Source: Mortierella alpina
Lineage: Eukaryota; Mortierellomycota; Mortierellomycetes; Mortierellales; Mortierellaceae
Length of the DNA stretch: 64,000 bases
NCBI GenBank assembly: GCA_029449245.1
Contig: JANATF010000007.1
Location: 1,302,001 to 1,366,000, forward strand
Reading direction: 5' to 3'
Shown here one piece after another: positions 33,911-45,100 of the stretch; within the stretch, counting starts at the first letter, position 1, and each line of letters opens with the position of its first letter. The translations under genes were made by a program, and so were the position numbers. Under the pieces are notes generated by a model. It made no database searches and had not been told where the DNA came from. It was given only the letters and a program-made list of their open reading frames with translations.

Positions 33911-36482
33911 TGGCACTCTTTCCGCACTAGTCCCCCCACCCAACCCATAATTGAGCACAACCCTTCAGGAAGCGGTCCTAGCGCTTGTCCGCAGTGCAAT
34001 TGAAGGGCCAAGCCTCAAAAGCGGGTTTAAAACCAAATTTTCGCTTCTTACTTTGTAACAGCAACGGTGGTGTTGCGAAGCGGACGTGGGGTGAAAGCCC
34101 CGCGGCTACTATCGTACCTTGACACAATCCAGCACTTGATATGGGAAGAGTCTGGTTGGGACCATGCGCCTGGTGACAGGTGTTTCTTGAAGGATAGAAT
34201 TAATCGTTAAGCCGTCCTGTGATCGCGTCCTCTTCTTTTTGTTTCCTCGAGTCTTCTTTCTGTTAACATGCGTTCACCAATTCACTTGTTGGAGCGGGCC
34301 GTGGAAGGAATGGCGTCAGTTTCGCTCGTCTATTGAGGCAGTCAGCTCGCCTCGGACGATGTATTCTATTCTGCACACCATCACAGCACACCTTCACACA
34401 GTCTTCTCTCAAAGACTTTGCCGCCTCTCCAACAACACTTCATCCATGTAGGAAAGCACCTGGCGCCAAGTAAGATCTTTTTGGATCCCTATCTATATTC
34501 AAGTGGATCTCTATTCTCGAAGGACATCCGAAGAAGAGTTGCAATGTAACTGTTGGAATGCAGGTGTGCTTGAGGACCTGAAACCAGGCAAATAATTGAT
34601 ATTGCTCCTGGTGCCTGGTCGAACCGGACACCTGTACCGTGAAAGTTGAAGGAGAATGTGGAGGAGCAGACGTTGTATGTCGCATGGACGAAGAGCTCTT
34701 GCGGTCCAGAGTTGGGTGTCGACTCACCAAGGCCCGCTTTTCAGGCACAAGTCGGTGAAAGTGGTGATGGACGGGCGACTCATACAGTCACTGCAGCCTG
34801 CAACAAAAAATGCGGTGAATTAAACAGCTCCTCCTACGATCGCGTTGGACATCGTTCATTACCATTCCTTGCTGTCCTGTCAACAACCCTCTTTCCGTTT
34901 GATGCTTGGTCCATCTCCCAAAGCAGCATCCGCCGCGGTGTCATCGCAGCCCTTGTCCTTGTCGCACTCCACCGTCTGTCTCGACTGCGGATTCCTTTTC
35001 GTGATTAACTAATCCGCCAGTCTATTCAACAAACTCACAAAGCACCTACTACCGAGGCCTGCCGAGTCGTCTCATTGAGTCAAACACAGATAAAGTCCTT
35101 CGCGAGGAAGACATCGAATCAGCAACCATGACAACGAGAGTGGCACATCTCTCTAACTGCCATGCATCCCTCCCTGCCTTGCCTCCGTGCGAAGGCACTA
35201 TTTCCTCGTGTTATCCTCACTCATCCCACAATTGAGCACAACCCTTCAGGAAGCGGTCCTTGCGCTTGTCCGCAGTGCAATTGAAGGGCCAAGCCTCAAA
35301 AGCGGGTTTAAAACCAAATTTTCGCTTCTTACTTTGTAACAGCAACGGTGGTGTTGCGAAGAGGACGTGGGGTGAAAGCCCCTAGGCCACACTATCGTAC
35401 CTAGATACAACTCAGGACTTGATAAGGGAAGGTCTGAGTTGGCATTGTATCCTTACAGATATGAGGGAGTTCGCTTCCTCATTGATGGGGGTCTTTCTTG
35501 AAGGATAGAAAAAATTACAAAGCCGTCCCGATCACGGACTCTTCTTTTTGATTCCTTGAGTCTTTGATTCCTCGAGTCTTGTTTTCAACATGACTTCACC
35601 AAGTCATTTGTTGGAGGGCGACGCGGAAGGCATGGCGTCAGTTTCGCTCGTCTGTTAAAGCCATCAGCTCACTCCGGCCAATGTATTCTATTCAGCACAC
35701 TATCACAGCACACCATCACACAGTCTTCTCTCAAAGACTTTGCTGCCTCTCCAGCAACACTTCATCCTTGCAGGAAAGCGGTAACTGGCGCTAAGTAAGA
35801 TCTGCTTGTATCCCATATCTATATTCAAGTGGATCACTATTCTCGAAGGACATCCGAAGAAGAGTGGCAATGTAAATCAGTCTCTTAGAACGCAGGTACG
35901 CTTGCGGACCTGAAACCGCGCAGATGATTGATATTGCTCCTTGTGCCTGGTGCCTCTCTCGCCGAACCGTGTACCCATACTATGGAAGTTGAAGGAGAAT
36001 GCGGAGAAGCAGGTATTGTATGTCGCGTGGACGAAGCGCTGTCAACTCACCAAGGCACTTCAAGACCCGCAAGTCGGTGACAGCGATGATGGACGGGCGA
36101 CTCGCAGTACAGTCACTGCAGCCTGCAACAAAAAATGCGGCGAATAAAACAGCCCCTCCTACGATCGCGTTGGACATCGTTCCTTTACCATTCCTTGCTG
36201 TCCTGTCAACAACATTCTTTCCGTCTGACGCTTGGTCCATCTCCCAAAGCAGCATCCGCCGCGGTGTCATCGCAGCCCTTGTCCTTGTCGCACTCCACCG
36301 TCTGCCTTGACTACGGATTCCTTTTCGCGATTAACTAATCCGCCAGTCTATTCAACAAACTCACAAAGCACCTACTACCGAGGCCTGTCTTCTCGCTGAG
36401 TCAAACACAGATAAGGTCCTTAGCGGGTACGACATCGAATCAGCAACCATGACAAAGAGAGTGGCACAGCTCTCTACCTGCC
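33911..36482 (+). repeat. array 1 of the 1.28-kb repeat, two direct units
   Basis: Unit 1 is anchored at TTGAGCACAA (33951) and unit 2 at 35232, a spacing of 1281 bp. Each unit has the same order. First is a highly conserved ~160-bp head (GCAGTGCAATTGAAGGGCC ... GGGGTGAAAGCCCC). Next are hairpin-forming segments, a CTTCTTTTT tract, and a ~700-bp body. The tail includes ATGACAAAGAGAGTGGC. Unit 1 lacks the UUCG-loop hairpin present in the others. Unit 2 does not finish with the usual tail: homology stops at about 36482, inside the first exon of the downstream gene. Longest ORFs are about 100 codons in several frames with no recognisable protein, and no terminal inverted repeats were seen. Confidence 0.9.
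35408..35482 (+). other. paired hairpins in repeat unit 2
   Basis: A perfect 8-bp stem pairs CAACTCAG (35408-35415) with CTGAGTTG (35434-35441). A second stem pairs ATGAGGGAG (35461-35469) with CTTCCTCAT (35474-35482) around a TTCG loop. Units 4 and 5 keep the second stem and the TTCG loop. Confidence 0.7.
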
Positions 36483-39400
36483 GACCAATGTCTGGTGCCG
36501 ACCTCTTGCTTCTACAGCAATCCGTCAAGCAGTATCTCTTTGCCAAGCAGGTAAATCTCGAACGACAAATGTTGACGTCCGTAAGGGTCATGTCATTGCT
36601 GGGCACCATTCTAACAAGCAAAGAGCTTTTCTATTCTGTTGCAAGACGCGCGAGCTGACTTCACATGAGCAGGAAGAGTTTGTCAAGATCAAAGAGCTGC
36701 TTGTGCCTGCTCTCATCCGCTACACACAACCAGCGACTGCTGCTGCCAGCAGCTCGGTGCCGCACATCAACCCAGTGCCAATGGATACGCGTGCTGGCCA
36801 ACTTTTGCCTCCCAAGACTACCCCGTCGCGACAGCCAACTTTGCACGAGCACCGTCCGAGTGTCACCCCTACACTGACGCAGACACGCATCAAGCCCAAA
36901 CGATCGCAACCTCAACAGTCCACAAGCAGGCCCCGACCCCTTGGACCCTCTACATTCCAGAATAAGGAAGAGGCGATGTCAACGTCCAACAGCAAGAAAG
37001 GGCCCAGGAAGCGATTAGAGATCTACCAGGATAATGAAAATGCTCAGCCAAAGCGCCGGCGCGTCAAGGGGGGCAGGGACCAAGGTGGCGATTCTGACAA
37101 GGAGAACAGAAACCCGGCCGATGCGTCGTCAGTCAATCGGACAACGAGAGTCTTGGGCGAAATCACCAATACGGTCAAGAACCCCCCGGCGAATCAAAGC
37201 CGAAAGGGCAAGAGCGTCCTGAACTCTGATGCTGTTACTGGCAAGGCCTCCTTGCAAACCAAACATCCATCTGACACCACGCGAAAAGTCAAGGACGCCA
37301 ACAAGACTATCGTGGACACAGCCAAAGTCGATGCTCAAAAACACGTAGAGATCCAGACTGTCAATCGTCCCGTACCCAAGGTTGCAAAGGCAAACGCGCC
37401 CGCTATAGTAGACTCAAAGCCAGCGTCAACACCGATCGCGATCAAGGGTCACAAGTCAAGTCAAACTGCAGAAGAGGAAACGGGGGCTACAGTTGTTCAG
37501 AGACTTGAGGTATCGTCAGGATTCGCCAACATCGAGAAGGATATAGCTACCCCTGCTCTCGTAAAAACCGTTTCAGTACCAGTCGACGACACTCCTTCAG
37601 AGCACCAGCCATCAGCATCGAAATCGATCATCGAAAAGCCTGAGCCGGCGATCCCGGAGGACGGGAATGAGAATGGGGACCTGATTTTGCAATCCCTGAG
37701 ACCCACGGAATATACTCCCGCCAAAGATTCGTCCGTGGCGCACGGGGTAATTGAGATTCCTGGAAGCGTTGAGGATCAACAGTCAGCCACGAGCTTCGAA
37801 TCAAACATTAAGCAGGCCCGGAAGGCGCTCGCCCTCAACTCACCGCGCGCTAATACCTTGGCCAGCAGGGCCCGTGACCTGCCTGGATATGAGGAGGTTC
37901 AGGACTCTCAAGAATCTCCAGCTTCGCAGTACACATTACCAATCCATGGATCTCTGGTGCTAGAATCTCCATCCTTCGAGGAGGTTCAGGACCCTCAGTA
38001 CACAATTTCGTGCCGCGGATCCCTAGAGCCGACACTATCGCTGCCAGAGTTTCTGCTAGACCATGAATATGAGGAAGTACCAGATTCGCAAGAGTCACAG
38101 TCCTTGGAAGATGTGCTCCTCTGTTCTCAAGATCCAACTCTGCCGCGTCCAGGATTTTTGCTAGGCTATGACACGGACGAGGAAGAATCCGTTGTTTCTC
38201 ATGTTGACGATGAGGCAAACGAAATAGTTCATCCCCGTCCTGTCCTGAATGCCAGATCTATCGCTATTACAAGCAAACCTGGAGCGATCTCGAGAGAAGG
38301 TCATCTCGTAGATGAGAGTACACACTGTGCAGATGGAGTCTGGTGCATCGATGACTGCCGCCAGGAAGTTATGTCTATCGTCTGCGGACATGGAGACCAC
38401 TGGATCGCGATGGAGACGGCCAAGGAGATTCAATTCTGGCGACTGCAGAGCCACGAGGACTTGTCCAAGAGCCGTTGGTGCAACTTATTCACTCACAGGA
38501 AGAGTTGTGCACGGTCGCACCAGGTACGGTCGACACCTCATGTGTATGCAACTTTTTTGATCAAGAGCAAGGAGTGATTTTGGTTGCAGGACTAATCTGT
38601 GATGCCTTGCTTGATAGATCATCTTCACTACCGACGACTGCTTGGCGGTTATTTTCAACCCAGTGGATACCAGCTATTTCCTGGTGCAGCTGGACAGAGT
38701 TGGCCAGCACAAAGATGTAACCAAAGAGATCGTGATGGACAACGGTATCCAGCCATCGCTTCAGTGCAAGGGATTCATCATGGAGCGAGATAACGCGAGA
38801 TACTCGATCACTGGAGGACCTGAGCACGATTACATTATCGTTTTAGGGGCAAGTGAGAGTGGATCACTCTGCTTGATTCCGATACCACGTTGGCGGGAAG
38901 ATGTTCATCTCGAGACCGTCAAGGTCGAACTGCTACCCATCTGCTCGAGCCGGGACGCGATCAGCTCCATTGTCCAAGTTGAAAACACAAGTTCGCTGGT
39001 GCTTGGATCGTTTGGCACTGACTTGGTGCTATGGTAAGCTTTGGATATGGGGAGCGATCGACCTTGCAAGCTGATTGTCTGTCTGTGCTTTTATGTTGCT
39101 CACAGTTTTATTATGTTTCTTCGTCGCTATAGTGACCTCTATGAGGGCTTGCCAGTATGCACGACAGATCTGACGCCAGCGTTGCCATTGGATCCCTACT
39201 GCTTTTCATCAGCTTTGCCACCAACACCTACTGTTCTCTCAGCGACCGTCCCGTCAATGTACTTTGAGGAATACCCCGAGCATACGTCTGCCTCACTATA
39301 CCCCGTCATGGCTGTCTTACAGATGCATCATGGACCAGGAAATACACTTGATCGCGATGTGGAGGACAGCTGTGCTCTCTACGCGATGAAGGATGGTGCA

Positions 39401-40104
39401 ATTGAACTTGTGCACAAGTACCAAGACTCGCAGTAAGGGGTGAACCACTCAGCGCTCAGCGCGATTTGAGCGAGGGGAGAGTAGAAAAAAGTCGGTGGCA
39501 AGAACCTAACCCTTTTTTTTTTAATTCTGTCGTATTTTATGGTCGACTTTTCAGTTCCGTTTCAGTGGCCTCATCCTCGTCTCGGTTTGTGATGGGTCAG
39601 GCGAAGCAGGATGGAAAGGACCGTTTGTATCTGTGGGACCTGGTGCAACCAGAGATCGCTGCGCAAATTTCTTTACAAGGGCCGCCTTCTCGTGAACACT
39701 TGGCCTCACAAGGATCGCTACAGGGCCTCCGTGTTAACCCAAAGATTGAACAGGACGAGGTCGATACAGTATCGTTGAATTTCTTTTCTGACGACTCCAC
39801 ACTCTCGACCCCTCCAGGACAGCTGTCTGACTCTTCTGAAGCTGAACGATCCGATCGTGTCCAGTTGCCAGGCAGAGATCAGAGTGAGGACCTTGAGCAA
39901 CAAGAGCGTCCATTGAGTCGTCAGTCGGACGAATGGATTGATTTAATTTCGGTGTCTTGGTCGGAGCGCAAGGAGGTTCAGTTTGCTGTTCACCCTGACC
40001 AGCGCTGGGTCATTGTCGCACAGCAGGACAAGTCCATGGTTTGCTCTACGGCTATCCACATCTTGGATATGGTGTCGCTTCTTCCTTCTGTTGCGGAAGC
40101 GTAA
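36449..40104 (+). CDS. large nuclear protein with C-terminal WD40-like region; 5' end provided by a repeat
   Basis: Five exons (36449-36550, 36673-38523, 38618-39033, 39133-39432, 39555-40104) join in frame to 1072 aa. A second in-frame ATG at 36488 (MSGADLLLLQQ) would give 1059 aa. It is the likelier native start because the first 11-12 codons lie in sequence shared with the repeat units. The N-terminal ~50 residues are a predicted helix (LLLLQQSVKQYLFAKQEEFVKIKELLVPALI). A long basic, disordered section follows with KKGPRKRLE and PKRRRVKGG nuclear-localisation-like runs and KEN/DKENRN. The C-terminal ~450 residues alternate short beta-like strands with WD-type ends (DRLYLWDL, GTDLVLW, EIQFWRL), suggesting a divergent beta-propeller. 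The overall architecture resembles chromatin or DNA-repair scaffolds (PALB2-like layout), but no specific homology is claimed. Confidence 0.72.
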
Positions 40105-40186
40105 ATAGTATAAGGAGCAAACAATAAACACCCCCGCTCAGCTTTATTGCGCTCAAGAATATTACAGACATGGACGTTTTTTTTTC

Positions 40187-41824
40187 TTACAAGACCGTCT
40201 GCCTGTGACCATAAGCATTGTTTCCAAAAATTCTCGGGGTTGCCTGTCGGTTCTTCTTCCGTCCGTGGGGCTCTTCTTGGTGATGATGCTGGCGGGACCC
40301 TTTGCGGTGTTTATGTCCCATCTTCTTCTGGCTCTGATGATTATTCTCGTCTTCATGACTATCGTTGCCATCTTCCATCTCGAGTAGATAAGGCTTTGTG
40401 ATCTTTTCCGTAAAGTCTTCCAGAGAGAATTGCATCTAAGCAATGGAAAAGGGGCGTGTGAGTAGTGTGATGAGTATCATGTTGAAGATCAAAAATTGTC
40501 CAAGACGCTCCTTACATGCTCGCCTTCCAGGACATCAAACACCAGTTTCCCAGCATGGTCCATGGTCTTGAGTCCAAGCCAGTCTTGTTTGTATTGATCC
40601 TGATCCTCAAGATCGATAACATTGCCATTTTCATCCTCAAATCCAAACCACTATTGTAAACAGCAAGATGTTAGTTTTTTGCGTGTATGGATTGGGCCTC
40701 AGTTGGAGAGCACGATTGATTTGTGCGGTATATTTCTTACAGCGGTCTCTTTGGGCTTGACAGTGATATCGTTCTCAAACATGAACATGACCAACTTGTT
40801 GATACTCGACAGTCGTTTGGCGTAGGTCGAGTTCTTGATGATTAGTTCGTTGTTGATATCGGGCAGGAAGATATTTCGCTCCAGATATCGCTCAAGGTTT
40901 TTCGGATCCTGCAAGCCGACCAACAATACAAAATAATGTCAGACAAGATATATAGCATATAGAGCGCGCATAACACGCCCAAGACTAGGCATCTCGATAT
41001 CTCCCTCTTCCTACCTTATAGTATTGCGCTTGAACAATATGGTCCCGCACATACCCGCTGTAGACACCACTGCGAGCAATGGTGCGCATCAATCGGCAGG
41101 AAGCGTCCTCTGCCTGAATACATCCAGGGATATCGGACACGCCTCCATGCTGAGACCCAACCGTGACCAGGTTGTGGACTGGAGGGCCATTACACCGCTG
41201 AATGTAGGCGCGGAGGAACTGTCCGCCCTGAGAAAAGCCCACGGCATTGAACCCGTCTTTGAGCTGTGGGATGTCTTTAAGCTGTTCGCATACTTGCTCT
41301 ATCTAACGATCAGAAGAAAAATATCAGTGAGAAAAGGAGTGGTTTTGCATGCCAAAGAGACGACGGAGGTGGATAACTGTCTTGACATACCTGATTATTC
41401 ACATTGCCAAAGAACCCTGCGCGTTGGTCGTCAGACTCTGAGTCTGCCAGCTAATTACGAGCAATACACCACGAAGGAGGGGGAAGGAGAACAGAAAATG
41501 CAGGAACACTGTCAGCGCCTTGCCTGACCAAACGTCCAGGCCTCCTCCACCGCCGCTAGAGTAACAAAGCCAAGGGACTTGACATGGAAAAAAAGCACTC
41601 ACAGAAATGCTATGGATGAATACGCCAGGAGCAATATCCTCTATGGACTCGAAGAGCTGAACCATGCCCTTGGAATGAGCAGAGTCGCCCATGCCATGGT
41701 AGAACACAATGGGTCTTAGCGCTGCTGGGATAGAAACTGCAGCTGCTGTTGCCGAACCGGCACAGGCCATGAGTGCGGCCAGAGAGAGACAGAGGACGGG
41801 GGAAGTGTTAATGGGAATGCGCAT
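40187..41824 (-). CDS. PPT1: palmitoyl-protein thioesterase 1
   Basis: Six minus-strand exons (41824-41603, 41450-41391, 41302-41015, 40908-40741, 40650-40516, 40435-40187) join in frame to 373 aa. A signal peptide is evident (MRIPINTSPVLCLSLAALMACAGSATA). The enzyme removes palmitate from S-acylated proteins in the lysosome/vacuole. The alpha/beta-hydrolase triad is intact: Ser118 in GFSQGG, Asp237 in ENDITV and His291 in LEGEH. Spacing matches animal PPT1 (115/233/289). Other family blocks are FFGNVNNQ, GSQHGGVSDIPGC and WFGFEDENG. After the normal end (about residue 305) there is an unusual ~65-residue extension rich in His, Lys and Gln. The gene is convergent with the WD40-like gene, with 82 bp between stops. 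Confidence 0.95.
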
Positions 41825-42138
41825 TTGGAAAGTTGGAAAGTTGGAACGATTTGAACGGTGTGAGAAATGGGGAAAGAAGAGAGCGGCAGCGGCAAAGCGG
41901 GCGCAATTGCCTGTAAATGTCTAAACTCTAAAATAGGCGCTCGCCCATCGAGTGTCTGGCGGACCCTTGATATTTCATACTGCTTCCTTCCGAAGGGATC
42001 CTCTCTCCTTCTCTCTCTAGTCTTTTACAGTGCGTGCGATGTGCATATGAAGATGCCTGTGTGTGCCTTGCAAACGAAACGAGTGTAAACGATTGGGAAG
42101 GGCTTCCTTTATTCAATCATGACTTGTTGCCTCGACTT
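41825..42138. other. PPT1 promoter interval
   Basis: About 310 bp between tandem minus-strand genes. It holds a GGAAAGTT direct repeat near 41825-41845 and a pyrimidine-rich stretch at 42000-42025. No gene. Confidence 0.35.
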
Positions 42139-45100
42139 TTACGGACTTTGCGACTGTGACATTGACCTTGCAGGAGCAGCTCCAGCGCCACCAACGGGCT
42201 TGGATGGCAGCGCATGTCGAGGACGATGGGTGGTATTGGACTCGGTTGTAGCTGCCCACGATGTAGTGGAGAATGGGCGTGGTTGTCCGCCGTGAAAGAT
42301 CGACTTCGGACTCTTTTGCGAGGCAGAATCGAATGATATACGGGTGATGTTGTTCGGTCGAACCATTGCATTGGTCGTGCTACTTTGAAGATTCTCCTGG
42401 GCTGGCTGGGAGGTAGGCTGCGGTGTGGCAGTAGGGCTTTGTGTATCAGATCGAGCTGGCGGTGTACTGGAGTTGCTGTTGCTCTTTGCTCTCAATCTTG
42501 GGTCAGTAGGTCTTTTCGGAGGTACTTGGTTCGATTCTGCCCTGTTGAAGGTGGACTGATCACTGCGCTTGATTGGGTTTGGTGGACTGACAGCCTTGAC
42601 AGGAAGACCAGCAACAGCGCTGTTCCCAGTTACAACTATATGTTTTCACATACAACTATATGTTAGCACGCTCTTTCATCGTAATGAACAATGCCCATGG
42701 ACCCTATATCCATCCGTGATTCTTACATGAGCGAGGGACCTTGATCTGAACAGGCGAGCTCCTCTTCTTGAAACTAGGCAAGCAGGCAATGTCATTCTTC
42801 CAGGGTGATGAGGTATCTAACGGCTTAGGTCGCCCTGCTACTGCTGCACCCATCTTGAAGTCCCCAGATGTGGTAGAAAAAGCACTCCGTTCTGGCATTG
42901 CCAGAGTCGTGCGAACAGAGGAGAGTTGACTTGCGCTGTCAGTTGTCGGCGATGGCTGTGCACCTGTGGGAGACGACAGTTTCCGCTCCCGGTCCTGTGC
43001 TCCACCGTCCACATCCTCTTCATCCTCTTTATGCCCGGTCCCTATTTGACCGCTCAGGCTACTACCTGCTGGTTGCTCACCAGTTAATTTGAGACCTTCG
43101 AGCAACACACTGTTGTGTGGATCTTCGCGGTGTGCAGCAGCAAGCGGCGCAGTTGGGGCGGCGCGAACGGGTTCCTTGGGACTGTTTTGAGTGTGGTCCT
43201 GCTTCCCTCGTTTGCGACTCTGATCAGCATTATTTGTGCTTGGAACTCTCCTTGGCGACCCTGTTCCGGTCCGATAATGGTTGTTCCTTAAGCTGCTCTT
43301 GTGTTCGTGAAGTACTAAATCGTCCCATAAACCGTCGTCCGAGTCGTCATCATCCCAGTCTATGATCAGTCGCCTCTTCCTGGCATTGCCTGCAATTGCT
43401 CCGGCTGTGGCCACCTCGGACTTGGCCTGCGCGCTCACTGCCTCGGTAGCGCCTGGTATAAGGTAGGGTAGCGATATCGGTTGACGCTGATCCAAATTCT
43501 GATCTCTAATATGTGCCGGTATTGATCCGCCCTCCTCCTGAACAACGTCCATCACGCCATCGTCCAGTGATGCATCTTTAGGATCTTCCATATCCACGAA
43601 GCCGTCTTCACTCTCGTTCGGGGGCTGCATTGTGGTTGAAGATAATCCTTCATTTGGAGAAGTGCTCGACACCGAGGTCAGACCTGATACTGGGGTCGGA
43701 TCTGATACTAGGGTCGGATCTGATATTGGGTTCGGATCTGATACTGAGCTCGGATCTGACACTGGGGTCGGATCTGATGCTGCGTCCGTTGCGGGGGTCG
43801 TTGCAGGTGCCACCGCTGTAGTCGGCGATGTTGGCGGTACGACGCGTGTCACATTCAGTTGATGGGATTCTCCTGTTGGCTTGACAGTCATCGAAAGCCT
43901 TGTAGTCTGCGAATCCGCTCCATTGATTAGACCCGCCACTGTTGCATTGCTGTCAAGTGGAGACGGTATAGCCTCTGCAGTCAGGGTTGATGAGAGAGTC
44001 AATGTCGAGTTTTCTGCTCCTGTGCAAGATGACACTGAGGGCGGATCGGCTGCGACTGTTGAAGTTGACACTGAAGGTGGGTCGACTACGACTGTTGAAG
44101 TTGACACTGAAGGTGGGTCGACTGCGACTGTTGAAGTTGACACTAAAGGTGGGTCGACTGCGACTGTTGAAGTTGACACTAAAGGTGGGTCGACTGCGAC
44201 TGTTGAAGTTGACACTGAAGGTGGGTCGACCGCGACTGTTGAAGTTGACGCTGAAGGTGGGTCGACTGCAACTGCTGAAGTTGACACTGAAGGTGGGTCG
44301 ACTGCGACTGCAGAGGTTGACACTAAAGGCTGCTCGACTGTAATTGCTGAGGTTGACGTTGGTCCATGCTCGCTGGTTGTGGAAATACCATCCCCCAAAG
44401 GCTTTGCTGAGTTGGAGTCGCCCTCGGTCGGAGTTGCAGTAGTAGGTGCTGGGGTATTATCTGTAAGATCGATAGCAAACACTGGTGTAACGGGAGTGGT
44501 CGAGGACGCCTTCTGTAGTTCCATGGTGGACGGCGGCACAGGTGGTGCGGTGGGGTGGTGCCCAGGCGACAGTTGAATACCTGCCTCATTCATATCTATC
44601 AATCGCTTTCGAATGGTGTTCATGGTAAGGACCACCTTCTTTTGCCTTTCCATGAGAGTCTGCTTATGGTGGTCGCGCTGCTCTGGAGTGCAATCCATGG
44701 AATCGATTTGTTGGACGTGTTTGACAATGTTCGTCGACTCTGCATGGTAAAGAAGCCACAGCTGCTTCAATTTGTCGACATCGGCCAAATCCAAGTTCTG
44801 TGCAACCGCCCCTGGCGCCTGTCGGGAAACTGGCGTTGAGATAGTTGGAGTAGCTGGGGCTGAGGAAAACGAAGAGTTGACGGAATGATCTTGGACCGCT
44901 GGCTGCTGCTGCTGCTGTGGAAGTGGCTCTTTGCGAGAGAAAGAAGATAGCTCATGGGGGGAATGTCCTGAGGTACTCCGCGGACCCAGATCTGGCCGCT
45001 GGTTGTTCATTGAGGTGCTGTGAGTCTGGATGGTTAGACCTTGAACTTGCGACTGCTGTTGGTAGTGCGGTAGGTGTGGCTGCCGAAGTTGCTGCGGTTG

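Noticed and set aside
33951-34125. Known ribozyme or catalytic intron in the repeat head
   Set aside because: I looked for hammerhead CUGAUGA/GAAA cores, group I P7/P3 features and a group II domain V and found none convincingly.
33911-36450. ORFs of 80-120 codons inside the repeat units, on both strands
   Set aside because: Frames shift between copies through small indels and no copy keeps one extended protein, so protein coding is unlikely to be what is conserved.
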